Source of the DNA: Dunaliella salina
Lineage: Eukaryota; Chlorophyta; Chlorophyceae; Chlamydomonadales; Dunaliellaceae
Assembly: GCA_002284615.2 (NCBI GenBank)
Contig: MU070131.1
Location: forward strand, 26,868 to 37,804
Length of the DNA: 10,937 nucleotides
Direction: 5' to 3'
A model generated the notes under the pieces. The model made no database searches. It was not told the DNA's origin and was given only the letters and a program-made list of their open reading frames with translations. Below are positions 1-5,921 of the stretch, piece after piece; the first letter of the stretch is position 1, and each line of letters begins with the position of its first letter. The translations under genes and the position numbers were made by a program.

Positions 1-62
<62 letters not shown>
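1..62. repeat. (AC)31 microsatellite
   Basis: Pure AC dinucleotide from base 1 to 62, followed by degenerate ACGC/ACAT units to about 77. In the sense of the minus-strand gene it is a GT tract inside intron 6. Confidence 0.98.
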
Positions 63-72
<10 letters not shown>

Positions 73-220
73 ATACACGGTGGCCCCGTGATACTTGAGC
101 CATGGTCGTGTACATCAAGCACTGCCCACTTGGTGGTTTGCAACCGCAGCTCATCTTGGAATGCTACAGACTGTGCTTGTGATAAATGGCTCTGTACTCA
201 GATGTCAAGTAGATGCTCAC
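1..220 (-). other. Start of PLAC8-family intron 6, cut by window edge
   Basis: Minus-strand intron beginning GTGAGC at 220. It holds a partial second copy of the end of exon 6 (123-160) and runs into an AC/GT microsatellite at 1-62. No further exon is visible before the window ends. Confidence 0.7.
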
Positions 221-251
221 TTGGTGGTTTGCAACCGCAGCTCATCCTGGA
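123..251. repeat. Direct repeat duplicating the 3' end of exon 6 and its donor
   Basis: Two 38-base copies at 123-160 and 214-251, 91 bases apart and identical at 36 of 38 positions. The copy at 214-251 spans the end of exon 6 and its GTGAGC donor. The other copy lies inside the intron and carries the alternative donor sequence GTGGGC. Confidence 0.9.
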
Positions 252-297
252 TCATCCAGCGCGTACTCGCCACAGACTGCGCAAAGCATAGCACCAC
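221..297 (-). CDS. PLAC8-family gene exon 6
   Basis: 77 bases entering after GTGCGTTCGCAG in phase 0 and leaving at ACCACCAA before GTGAGC, phase 2. It encodes VVLCFAQSVASTRWMIQDE then LRLQTT, plus two bases of a likely Lys codon. It matches the family segment VFLCFGNSVASTRF..QDE..IQTTK almost residue for residue. The following family segment (CDNC) must lie on an exon beyond the left edge of the window. Confidence 0.85.
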
Positions 298-3200
298 CTG
301 CGAACGCACATTTGATGCGCAAGTGCAAACACTGAGCATACTCTTGCCACAGACAAAGCAAAGCAAGAAGACACCTTGTAAACGCACCAGGGTTGGGTCA
401 TTCGCCGGTTTGACCAAAAAATCCGCCAATTATGCAAGAAAATTCCAGATTTGACGCATTATGCGAATGCATGGTTGCCTGGCAGGCAAGGGGTTAGGAA
501 GGGGGTAGCAACCACCCCCAACCACCCCCCTCCCCCCTTGCCTTCCTTTCCCTAACCTTGGTAGGTAATAAAAGGTTCATTCAATTTTGTAAGTAAATTT
601 CAGAAGGATGACCTCAAATGGGAGGGGGGTGTGGGGGAGGTTAGGGGGGCTTCTGCCCCATTTTTGCCAAGGGGTTTAAAATTGGACCAATGCACTTTTA
701 AAATGCGTCAAAAATGCGGAAAAAATGTGAATTCGCCAATAATTCAAAATTGGCAAATGACCCTTAAACACACATCGATGCAGGCGCACACATAGTGAAT
801 GCCAAGGCTTGCCTTGCAGCATGTGCAAAGCAATAATAATATCTACTTGCACATGTGCACAGGTATTCGAGCTATGCACTGCACAGAGAAGAATACTTTG
901 CACCACCTGCATAAACTCAGCGCGCTGGATGATGCTAAGACAAGGAGGCTACTTTTGGATGCAGAGTCTGGTACTGACGTGATTTCCTCTCACCAGTGGC
1001 CTGTTCCTTGCACATGCGCACAGGCGCTCATGCTGAGCACTGCACAAACAGAAAGCTTTGCATCGCATGCATGGACCCACACTGTGCAGCCCCTCACAGC
1101 TGTACACTGCAAAAGCAGCCAAAACCAGAGGGGAATGCTTTGCACCACAAGCATGTATTTATGCTGGCCAGCATCCATGGATGATGCTTTTAGATACAGA
1201 GCGACTGGTACTGAGGCAATCTCCTTTACCCAGTGGCCTGTTCCTTGCACATGGCTCAGTCAGCAGCTGCGTGAAGGGTGCTTCACAACCAAAAATTCAC
1301 CCGCGATTCAGCGCCCCTAAGATCAAAAGTTACAACACACCCTCACGCTATTGGAACTGCTAATCCTCCTGCTGTGACGCGCAGCACTCCACAGCTCAAG
1401 TTTACTATTGTGCTCCAACACTCACTCCACTGCAACAAAGTGCAGCATGGCACCACTGAGGACACATGAAAGGGGAGAATCACACCTCTAGGACATTGAA
1501 AGCGCAAAATCGCACCTCTAGACACAGGCAGCACTCTGGAGCGCTCTGCTCTCCCATGCGCCCGCTGCAGGGGCAAACACCATTGCAGCAGATGTACCTG
1601 CAGCGAACATGACCATGAACAGGTTCACACTTGCCCTGGCATTACTCTGGAGCGCTCTGCTCTCCCATGCGCCCGCTGCGGGGACGTACACCATTGCTAC
1701 AGATGTACCTGCAATGCACATGACCATGGACGCCTATGCCTGTGATATACATGATCATGGACTGCACCTGCTGCATGGGCATACACCGTCGCAGCAGATA
1801 TACCTGCAATGCACACCACCGTGAACAGGTTCACACCACTTGCCCATGCGCCTGCTGCAGGGGATACACCGCTGCAGCACATGCACCTGCAATGCACATG
1901 ACCATGGACACCTGCGCCTGCTGCAGTGGCAAACATTGTTGCAGCAGATTTACCTGCAATGCACATCACCATGGACAGGCTCACACCGCTTGCCCATGCG
2001 CCCGCTGCAGGGGCAGATACATACATGGCACACACAGGTTATGTACGCATGCACAGGTTCTTACCGCATGCCCATGCGCCCGCTGCAAGGGTATACACCA
2101 TTGCAGCGGATGCACCTGCAATGTCTAAGGCCATGGACCGGTACACACAACATGCCCTGGCATCAACTACTGCTCATGCATCCATGTAGCCACTTGCACT
2201 TTTGCTTCAAGGCTGGAAAGGTTGATGCCACCTGAGCTAGCAAATGCTATTCTTGATGCTTCAAGAGGTGTCCCAGCACAAAATTGCAGACGAGTGGCTT
2301 GTTTTTGTAAGAGAAAGAGACTTATGCTGATGCCAGCACTCGAGGCTGCTTTGGTGCTTCAAGAGGTGTCCTGGCATGCCAGGACACCTCATGAAGCATC
2401 AAGGCTAGCTTGCTAGAACACCTCCTGAAGCAATAGCTAGCATGCGAGGACACCTCCTGAAGCAATAGCTCGCATGCTAGGACACCTCCTAAAGCATAAC
2501 AGCCAGCATGCTAGTACACCTCCTCGAGTATCAAGGCCAGCATGCTAGAACAATTCTTGAAGCATCCATGCAGCCTCAGGCACTGACGTCAGCATCAGCC
2601 TCCTACTTTTGCGAAAACAAACCAATTGTCCATTGCAACAGTGTGGGAAGGGCTCCTACCACCTGTATTGACATCAGCCACTTGCAAAAGCATCCATGCA
2701 GCCACTTGTGACAACATCAGCCTTTTACATGTATGAAAGTGAGACTCTTTGCATCAGTCCAGGAAGGGTTTCATGCCTCCTGTGCAGGCATCAGCTACTT
2801 GCAAGAGCATCAATGCAGCCACTTGCACTGGCATCAGCTGTTGGCGCCTTAGGGTCCACCAACCTCCCCAAATCCTTTGAATGGATTTACTCACCTTCGC
2901 TTTCTTTTGTTGCGACTCCCATAATGATTTTTGGGGCGGAGCCCCCCTGGGCGAAGTCCCTTATAGTTCATGTAAGGTTTGACTGAAAGAATAGAGCTTT
3001 GAGCCACCCAGGCCACCCCAGAGTGTAAAAATTGTATGAAATAGAAGCTAATTTCCCCCTGATGCCGGATGTCCCGGGTCAATCCCCCAGCCAGTGCAAG
3101 CCCGCGGAACTAAATCACCCCTCAGACAAATCCAATTCTAAATTCGCTATTTAATTAATTTCAAAATGATGTTTTGGATATTACAGGTGATTTTGGGCGG

Positions 3201-5609
3201 TGCAAATGTGACGGAATGTGGTAGAAGGCCGACCAATGGCAACAGGCTCCAAGCAGGTACATCTCCTCCACTTGCCCACGGGAGTGACCTGCATGGCGGT
3301 GATTTGCTCCCAAGCTTTGAAGACGTGAGCAGGAGTAGAGAGGNGNGGGGGGGTGNNGGGGGGGCGCAGCCCCCCCTGCATTTCTCATTTCAATCAATAC
3401 AAGGTTAAGGTACATCCCCTCCACTTGCCCACGGGAGTGACCTGCATGGCGGTGATTTGCTCCCAAGCTTTGTAGACGTGAGGAGTAGAGAGGAGTGGGG
3501 GGGTGCAGGGGGGGTGCAGCCCCCCCTGCATTTCTCATTTCAATCAATACAAGGTTAAGGTACATCTCCTCCACTTGCCCACGGGAGTGACCTGCATGGC
3601 GGTGATTTACTCCAATGCTTTGAAGACGCGAGCAGGAGAGGAGCGGGGGCAAAGGTTGAGGTGTAAACCGTATTCAGGTGTAAGGGAAGCACAGGCTCCG
3701 CCCCATTTTTTTGTGATCCGCAGGATCACACCTTACTTGTTTTCTGAGGTATGCTCTATCAATCACAATTGGGCGCGCAACACTTTTCATTTCTGAGTTT
3801 TGCACTGCCTTTATTACTGTGTGCATGCTGCCGTTCATTGGGCGCACATCCTAAAAACAAGACAAAGAACATGACTTTTTGGGGATGCTCACAATTATCA
3901 AGGAACACTTCATGGCAATCATGACAATTCAGAGCCCATGCGTGCAGTTATTGAAATTTGCTCTCAATGAAAGGGCGTGTTTGAAGGGCAGCATCTGTGC
4001 TCCATCTGGGATACCTGAGGCGGCCCTGATCGAGTGGCTCTGAATTAGAGGTGGTGATGAGCACCACTGCTCCGAGAGACTTCTGAAAATGGCACTGCAT
4101 TGTGAATTGCATGTGCCTTGCACAAGCCACGCAAACAGCCAGGTAGCCTTCCTGTCACGTAGAGTGACAGCGCTTGTGAAACTTTTCAGCAGTTGACACT
4201 TCTGAACTCAGCACAATTTAGGTTTTGTTTCCACATTCAGTTGACATTTGTACAAAATGTTTGGTTTGGTTTGTTACTGGCACCTCTCAGCTTCAGCCAA
4301 GCTGCCTTTCTTGGAAAGCACAGCTTTGTAACCCTATCCTTTCCTTTTCTATCCTGTCAAAGAGTGTACTTTATTCTTTTGGGGGATGCACTCTCAATGC
4401 CGTGACTGCACCAAAACACATCACGTCACATTGCTCCTCAGGATCATAACCTAAACTCTCACTGACAGGCAAAAGCGCGTGACATGCCACGCACGCAAAA
4501 TGGAAAACAATCATAAGGACTAGGAGAGCCTGCACCTTGACATGTCCCCAAGCAGCGTTTGCTTCCTGAGCTGCCAGGATGCACAATAAAAAAAGAAGGA
4601 CCAGATACAGGGATGCACAGTAAATAAAAACGAATGGAGGGTCAGAACAAGCACGCACCTTGACATATCCCCATGCAGTGCCTGCTTCCTGAGCTGCCAA
4701 GATGCACAGTAAAAGCTGCAAGGCAAAAGAGTAGGTGTGCTTGATGTGAGGCAAAACACATCAATGAGTAAGAATCACCGGTGAGGCCTTGCTAAATTTC
4801 TGCAGCACTGACAGCAAGCACATATTTTTTTTGCAAACACAGAAGCATTGAGTGTTGAAACCCAACAAAAAGACATAGAAGGAATGACTCCATCCTGTTT
4901 TTGTGTTGGTGAACATGATATTTCCCGTTTCAAAATTTGGCCTACTTTGCGCACAAATTCTGCGCAAGGTGTGCATGCAAAAGCCAGACAGTGCTGTGGT
5001 TCAATCATGGCTGGAGGATGCAGAAAAAGCTTGAACCCACCACCAAGTTGCGTAGCAACAGTACCCCGGTCGTTCCGGAAAAGTTGACATGAGGGGAGTA
5101 TTCCAATGTCGCACATACTCTGCAATTCGCAGGGGGCGAAGGGTACAGCATGAGCACGTATAACAAGCAGATACAGCTGCAGATGATGAGGGAAGCACAC
5201 GAGGTCACGCGCTGCTCACACTATACAAAGTAGGCAAAGAAAATGATGTGAAGAAGCAAGAAAGACGGAGTGCAGGTGGTGGAGACAGTTCTTGTGTGCA
5301 GTTTGCCTCGTTCGAAGGTAGCAATACTTGCATCTGGGAACATGGTACTCACCCTTGTTTTCCGCCCGGGTTTTCAGTGCCTGCAGCACAAGATGTGTAT
5401 GAGAGAGGAGTAGTGTGCAACGGTGCTCAGGAGGGTTTTGTTTCCAGCGAAAGGCACATTCCTCAAATGCAAGGAAGCTGCAAGGGGGTGGGTCCCAAGG
5501 ACAGCTGAGCACGACAGCAGTCGGTATGAAGGTGTGCAAAACACACATACAGTAACCCTCAGCGTGACCTCACCGTGTATTTAGCGCTCGAGGGTCCTGG
5601 GAAAGCCAT
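221..5609 (-). CDS. PLAC8-family cysteine-rich protein, six exons, 3' end outside window
   Basis: Spliced gene model. Exons in order are 5574-5609, 5353-5380, 5044-5119, 4659-4715, 1516-1597 and 221-297, giving 356 coding bases (118 codons plus 2 bases). Every junction keeps phase (0, 1, 2, 2, 0), and each intron runs GT..AG on the minus strand. The protein shows, in order, a hydrophilic N-terminus, HWNTPL, PGYCCYAT, CASWQLRKQALHGDMSR, a cysteine cluster YICCNGVCPCSGRMG, PECCLCLE, and SVASTRW..QDELRLQTT. From memory this order matches land-plant and algal proteins annotated PLAC8 family (usually about 200-250 residues, with LRKRAL..DMSRY, CC.GY.PCSGRCGE, NSVASTRF and QTTKCDNC). The missing part would hold the CDNC segment and later hydrophobic regions. 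The molecular role is poorly known; relatives are small cysteine-rich, probably membrane-associated proteins. Not proven: expression and exact boundaries. Confidence 0.82.
646..659. repeat. GC-rich hairpin GGGGC/GCCCC
   Basis: Five-base stem GGGGC and GCCCC around a TTCT loop, followed by ATTTTT. Similar GGGGC-loop-GCCCC elements recur at 2933-2945, 3358-3376 and 3508-3526. It lies in an intron; function unknown. Confidence 0.6.
882..1257. repeat. Degenerate direct repeat, about 237-base spacing
   Basis: Two diverged copies, roughly 882-1030 and 1131-1257. The 21-base block AGTGGCCTGTTCCTTGCACA(T) occurs at 995 and again at 1232, 237 bases apart. Upstream matches include CTTTGCACCAC, GGATGATGCT and CTGGTACTGA(C/G)G. 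The copies are intronic. Confidence 0.75.
1477..1520. repeat. 30-base duplication carrying the exon 5 donor
   Basis: AATCACACCTCTAG at about 1479-1492 and AATCGCACCTCTAG at about 1509-1522 are 30 bases apart. On the minus strand each reads CTAGAG then GTG(C/T)GATT, so the end of exon 5 and its donor are present twice. Confidence 0.8.
1516..1597 (-). CDS. PLAC8-family gene exon 5 (cysteine cluster)
   Basis: 82 bases entering after TTCGCTGCAG and leaving at CTAGAG before GTGCGA, phase 0. One base completes the Arg of DMSR, then come YICCNGVCPCSGRMGEQ and SAPECCLCLE. This aligns with the family segment Y.CC.GY.PCSGRCGE..CP..CL..E, though the second Cys of the CGE motif is Met here. It is the last and only full-length copy in a tandem array of seven, the others lying at 1667-2130. 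Confidence 0.85.
2065..2115 (-). CDS. Candidate in-frame cassette exon, duplicate of exon 5 (unit 7)
   Basis: 51 bases with acceptor CCTTAGACATTGCAG and a near-consensus donor GTAAGA. It accepts the phase left by exon 4 and leaves in the phase exon 5 requires, so inclusion would add 17 residues reading CIRCNGVYPCSGRMGM plus Arg with no shift. It retains C..C....PCSGRMG. Alone among the extra copies it has no stop, frameshift or lost splice site. Use in mRNA is an inference. Confidence 0.45.
2348..2405. repeat. 58-base near-perfect palindrome
   Basis: The two arms meet with no spacer at CTGGCATGCCAG (centre 2376/2377). Of 29 possible pairs 26 are complementary, with mismatches at 2350/2403, 2354/2399 and 2362/2391. 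The right arm is also the first unit of the 32-34 bp array that follows, so the palindrome looks like one array unit joined to an inverted one. Confidence 0.85.
2378..2572. repeat. Six-unit minisatellite, 32-34 bp period
   Basis: Units share GCATGCTAG.ACACCTCCTGAAGCA. The ACACCTC landmark occurs at 2384, 2418, 2450, 2482 and 2516, with a diverged form at 2550, spacings 34, 32, 32, 34 and 34. The repeat is intronic. Confidence 0.88.
2933..2945. repeat. GC-rich hairpin GGGGC-GGA-GCCCC
   Basis: Perfect five-base stem with a three-base loop, extended by CC and followed by CTGGGCG. Another member of the GGGGC/GCCCC series in these introns. Confidence 0.55.
3256..3655. repeat. Three-copy tandem repeat, 153 and 150 bp
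   Basis: Copies start with GGTACATC at 3256, 3409 and 3559; the third is partial. Each has CCACTTGCCCACGGGAGTG, then CATGGCGGTGATTT. The first two end with a G-run and GC hairpin (3358-3376, 3508-3526), CCTGCATTTCTCATTTC and AATCAATACAAGG. Copy one contains four ambiguous bases (3344, 3346, 3356, 3357) within its G-run. Both periods are multiples of three, so one minus-strand frame stays open across the block. I treat that frame as non-coding because it lies in an intron and shows no known motif. Confidence 0.92.
3712..3730. repeat. Small perfect hairpin TGTGATCC-GCA-GGATCACA
   Basis: Eight-base perfect stem with a three-base loop, preceded by GCCCCATTTTTT. It lies in intron 4; function unknown. 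Confidence 0.65.
4536..4592 (-). pseudogene. Decayed duplicate of PLAC8-family exon 4
   Basis: The segment repeats exon 4 at a distance of 123 bases and still reads FYCASWQLRKQTLLGDMSR in the same frame. It keeps an AAG GTGCAG donor. The place where its acceptor should be reads GGTCCTT, with no AG, so it cannot be entered as an independent exon at the same boundary. The only nearby AG (in GGCAG) would break the frame. It is either a dead exon or an alternative donor for an extended exon 4. Confidence 0.75.
4659..4715 (-). CDS. PLAC8-family gene exon 4 (used copy)
   Basis: 57 bases encoding FYCASWQLRKQALHGDMS plus split codons at each end. The acceptor is strong (TCTTTTGCCTTGCAG) and the donor is AAG then GTGCGT. 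The LRK.AL..DMSR element is one of the most conserved parts of the family. A diverged second copy lies 123 bases further along the transcript at 4536-4592. This copy is preferred because only it has a proper acceptor. Confidence 0.82.
4716..5043 (-). other. PLAC8-family intron 3 (328 bases)
   Basis: Minus-strand intron from GTGGTGGG to TCTTTTGCCTTGCAG with a good polypyrimidine tract. I see no exon, repeat or RNA gene inside it. Frames on both strands here lack family motifs. Confidence 0.65.
5044..5119 (-). CDS. PLAC8-family gene exon 3
   Basis: 76 bases, entering in phase 1 after GCGAATTGCAG and leaving in phase 2 at ACTTG before GTGGTGGG. It encodes EYVRHWNTPLMSTFPERPG followed by YCCYAT. 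The HW.TPL and P.YCC elements match the start of the conserved region of the family. The last two bases (TG) take C from exon 4 to form Cys, so the next residues read CFYCASW, as expected for the C..C pair there. The donor is weaker than its neighbours, but no other donor nearby preserves the frame. Confidence 0.75.
5353..5380 (-). CDS. PLAC8-family gene exon 2 (28 bases)
   Basis: A very short exon encoding ALKTRAENK plus one base. It is preceded on the minus strand by TTGTGCTGCAG and followed by a near-consensus donor GTGAGTACC. The final G joins AG from exon 3 to make Glu, giving RAENKEYVRHWNTPL. This corresponds to the basic stretch just before the W-H-T-D-L-like motif of plant relatives. 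Confidence 0.75.
5574..5609 (-). CDS. PLAC8-family gene exon 1 (start codon)
   Basis: Reading from the promoter, the first ATG encodes MAFPGPSSAKYT (12 codons). It runs into a donor reading ACG then GTGAGG, so the exon leaves in phase 0, as exon 2 requires. The residues are not diagnostic of the family, because its N-termini vary. The exon is chosen on three grounds: its position 193 bases upstream of exon 2, its clean donor, and a palindromic TATA-like site about 60 bases upstream. A different upstream start exon cannot be excluded. Confidence 0.62.
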
Positions 5610-5696
5610 GCCGGGGTCAAAGTTTTGCTCACAACCTACAAAGTTTTATGCTTACTATCTACAAAGTTTATAAATAAGAGGAAAATAAATGTTTTT

Positions 5697-5715
5697 TATT
5701 CGCCCAAAGCGAATA
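5697..5715. promoter_or_regulatory. Inverted repeat TATTCGC-N5-GCGAATA
   Basis: Perfect 7-base arms around CCAAA in the intergenic region. Such symmetry suits a dimeric protein site or a hairpin in the VPS36 5' leader; which one cannot be told from sequence. Confidence 0.5.
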
Positions 5716-5724
5716 CTTCCTTTT

Positions 5725-5748
5725 TATCTGTTTCTACAAAAACAGATA
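5725..5748. promoter_or_regulatory. Inverted repeat TATCTGTTT-N6-AAACAGATA
   Basis: Perfect 9-base arms around CTACAA, nine bases downstream of the previous inverted repeat. Same interpretation and uncertainty. Confidence 0.5.
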
Positions 5749-5834
5749 CTAGGGTAAATAATAATGGTACCATTTTTATTCATGTGCACCTTGGTTGAGC
5801 AAGTTGTAACTGGGCTTGCTGGCTTGTCCAGAAA

Positions 5835-5921
5835 ATGATTGTTCTTGACCCTGTGCAACTCACCCCCAGCGGCAGGCCAGTCCTTTTGCCTGGGGAGGTG
5901 GAACACCACCTGTTGGACAAG
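5835..5921 (+). CDS. VPS36: VPS36 exon 1 (start codon, GLUE start)
   Basis: 29 codons from the first ATG after an in-frame stop at 5796: MIVLDPVQLTPSGRPVL then LPGEVEHHLLDK. About ten residues before SGRPVL is the usual length of the plant VPS36 N-terminus, which supports this start. The exon ends AAG and is followed by GCAAGT, the consensus of a GC-type donor. Reading straight through instead leaves the VPS36 pattern and drifts into a stop. Confidence 0.82.

Larger units (their letters stand above)
298..1515 (-). other. PLAC8-family intron 5 (1218 bases)
   Basis: Runs from GTGCGATTTT to GTTCGCAG on the minus strand. It contains a duplicated donor (1486), a degenerate direct repeat at about 882-1257, and a C/G-rich stretch at 480-665 with imperfect inverted repeats and a small GC hairpin. 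Open frames across 799-1320 come from the repeat and show no conserved motif. Nothing else is recognised. Confidence 0.7.
1516..2130 (-). repeat. Tandem array of seven copies of PLAC8-family exon 5 and flanks
   Basis: Each unit carries, on the minus strand, a flank like CATGGTCATGTGCATTGCAG followed by a version of the cysteine-cluster exon. Equivalent first bases fall at 1597, 1708, 1803, 1886, 1953 and 2115; a truncated unit without an acceptor covers about 1996-2060. Landmark spacings are about 111, 95, 84, 66, 84 and 78. Unit 1 is exon 5 itself. Unit 2 changes cysteines to Ser/Arg and stops after SAPE. Unit 3 reads YICCDGVCPCSRC and then stops. Unit 4 has a one-base deletion. Unit 5 begins with a stop. 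Unit 6 has lost its 5' half. Unit 7 is intact. The plus-strand frames through this region are shadows. Confidence 0.85.
2174..2840. repeat. Dispersed/tandem GCATCCATGCAGCCACTTG repeat
   Basis: Related blocks start near 2174, 2561, 2689 and 2806, with spacings of 128 and 117 for the last three. Shared elements are GCATC(C/A)ATGCAGCC, CACTTG(C/T), CATCAGC and GGAAGGG(C/T)T. The copies are diverged and intronic; origin unknown. Confidence 0.7.
1598..4658 (-). other. PLAC8-family intron 4 (3061 bases)
   Basis: Large intron from GTGCGTGC to GTTCGCTGCAG on the minus strand. In plus coordinates it holds the exon 5 copies (1667-2130), a GCATCCATG-AGCC repeat (2174-2840), a palindrome with a 32-34 bp array (2348-2572), a GC hairpin (2933), a 150/153-bp triple repeat (3256-3655), a small perfect hairpin (3712-3730), and the decayed exon 4 copy (4536-4592). 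From about 3730 to 4530 I see no repeat or conserved motif. Short frames there (for example minus 3948-4130) have no recognised family. Confidence 0.7.
4533..4715. repeat. 123-bp direct duplication containing exon 4
   Basis: GCACCTTGACAT starts at 4532 and again at 4655. The matching blocks run through CTTCCTGAGCTGCCA and GATGCACA(A/G)TAAAA to about 4592 and 4715. On the minus strand this is exon 4 with its donor, followed by its decayed copy. Confidence 0.88.
5610..5834. promoter_or_regulatory. Bidirectional promoter region between PLAC8-family gene and VPS36
   Basis: 225 A/T-rich bases separate the two divergent start codons. They contain three copies of CAAAGTTT at 5618, 5639 and 5662 (21 and 23 bases apart, about two helical turns), a palindromic TATA-like TTTATAAA at 5667-5674, and two adjacent perfect inverted repeats. 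The TATA-like site is about 60 bases from the minus ATG and 160 from the plus ATG. Promoter activity is inferred from position and composition. Confidence 0.65.

Noticed and set aside
912..945. Possible old copy of exon 6 start (CACCACCTGC shared)
   Set aside because: Only about 11 bases match; too short to separate from chance.
799..1320. Longest plus-strand frame on the left (173 codons)
   Set aside because: It crosses a diverged direct repeat (QWPVPCT twice), has no family motif, and lies in an intron of the minus-strand gene.
1736..2235. Cysteine-rich plus-strand frames with repeated HAPAMHMTMD/CTCNAHH patterns
   Set aside because: They are the reverse-strand shadow of the exon 5 array; the minus reading matches a known protein family and its splice sites.
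1477..2560. CRISPR-like array
   Set aside because: Repeat units and spacings vary, there are no constant repeats with unique spacers, and the context is eukaryotic introns.
3161..3652. 163-codon minus-strand repeat protein
   Set aside because: The frame is open only because both repeat periods are multiples of three; it contains ambiguous bases, lies inside an intron and has no known motif.
3948..4130. 60-codon minus-strand frame with ordinary-looking composition
   Set aside because: It sits within intron 4, lacks any family match, and no phase-compatible splice sites join it to exon 4 or 5.
4775..5200. 141-codon minus-strand frame
   Set aside because: It overlaps exon 3 in a different frame; the exon 3 frame carries the conserved residues and the phase match.
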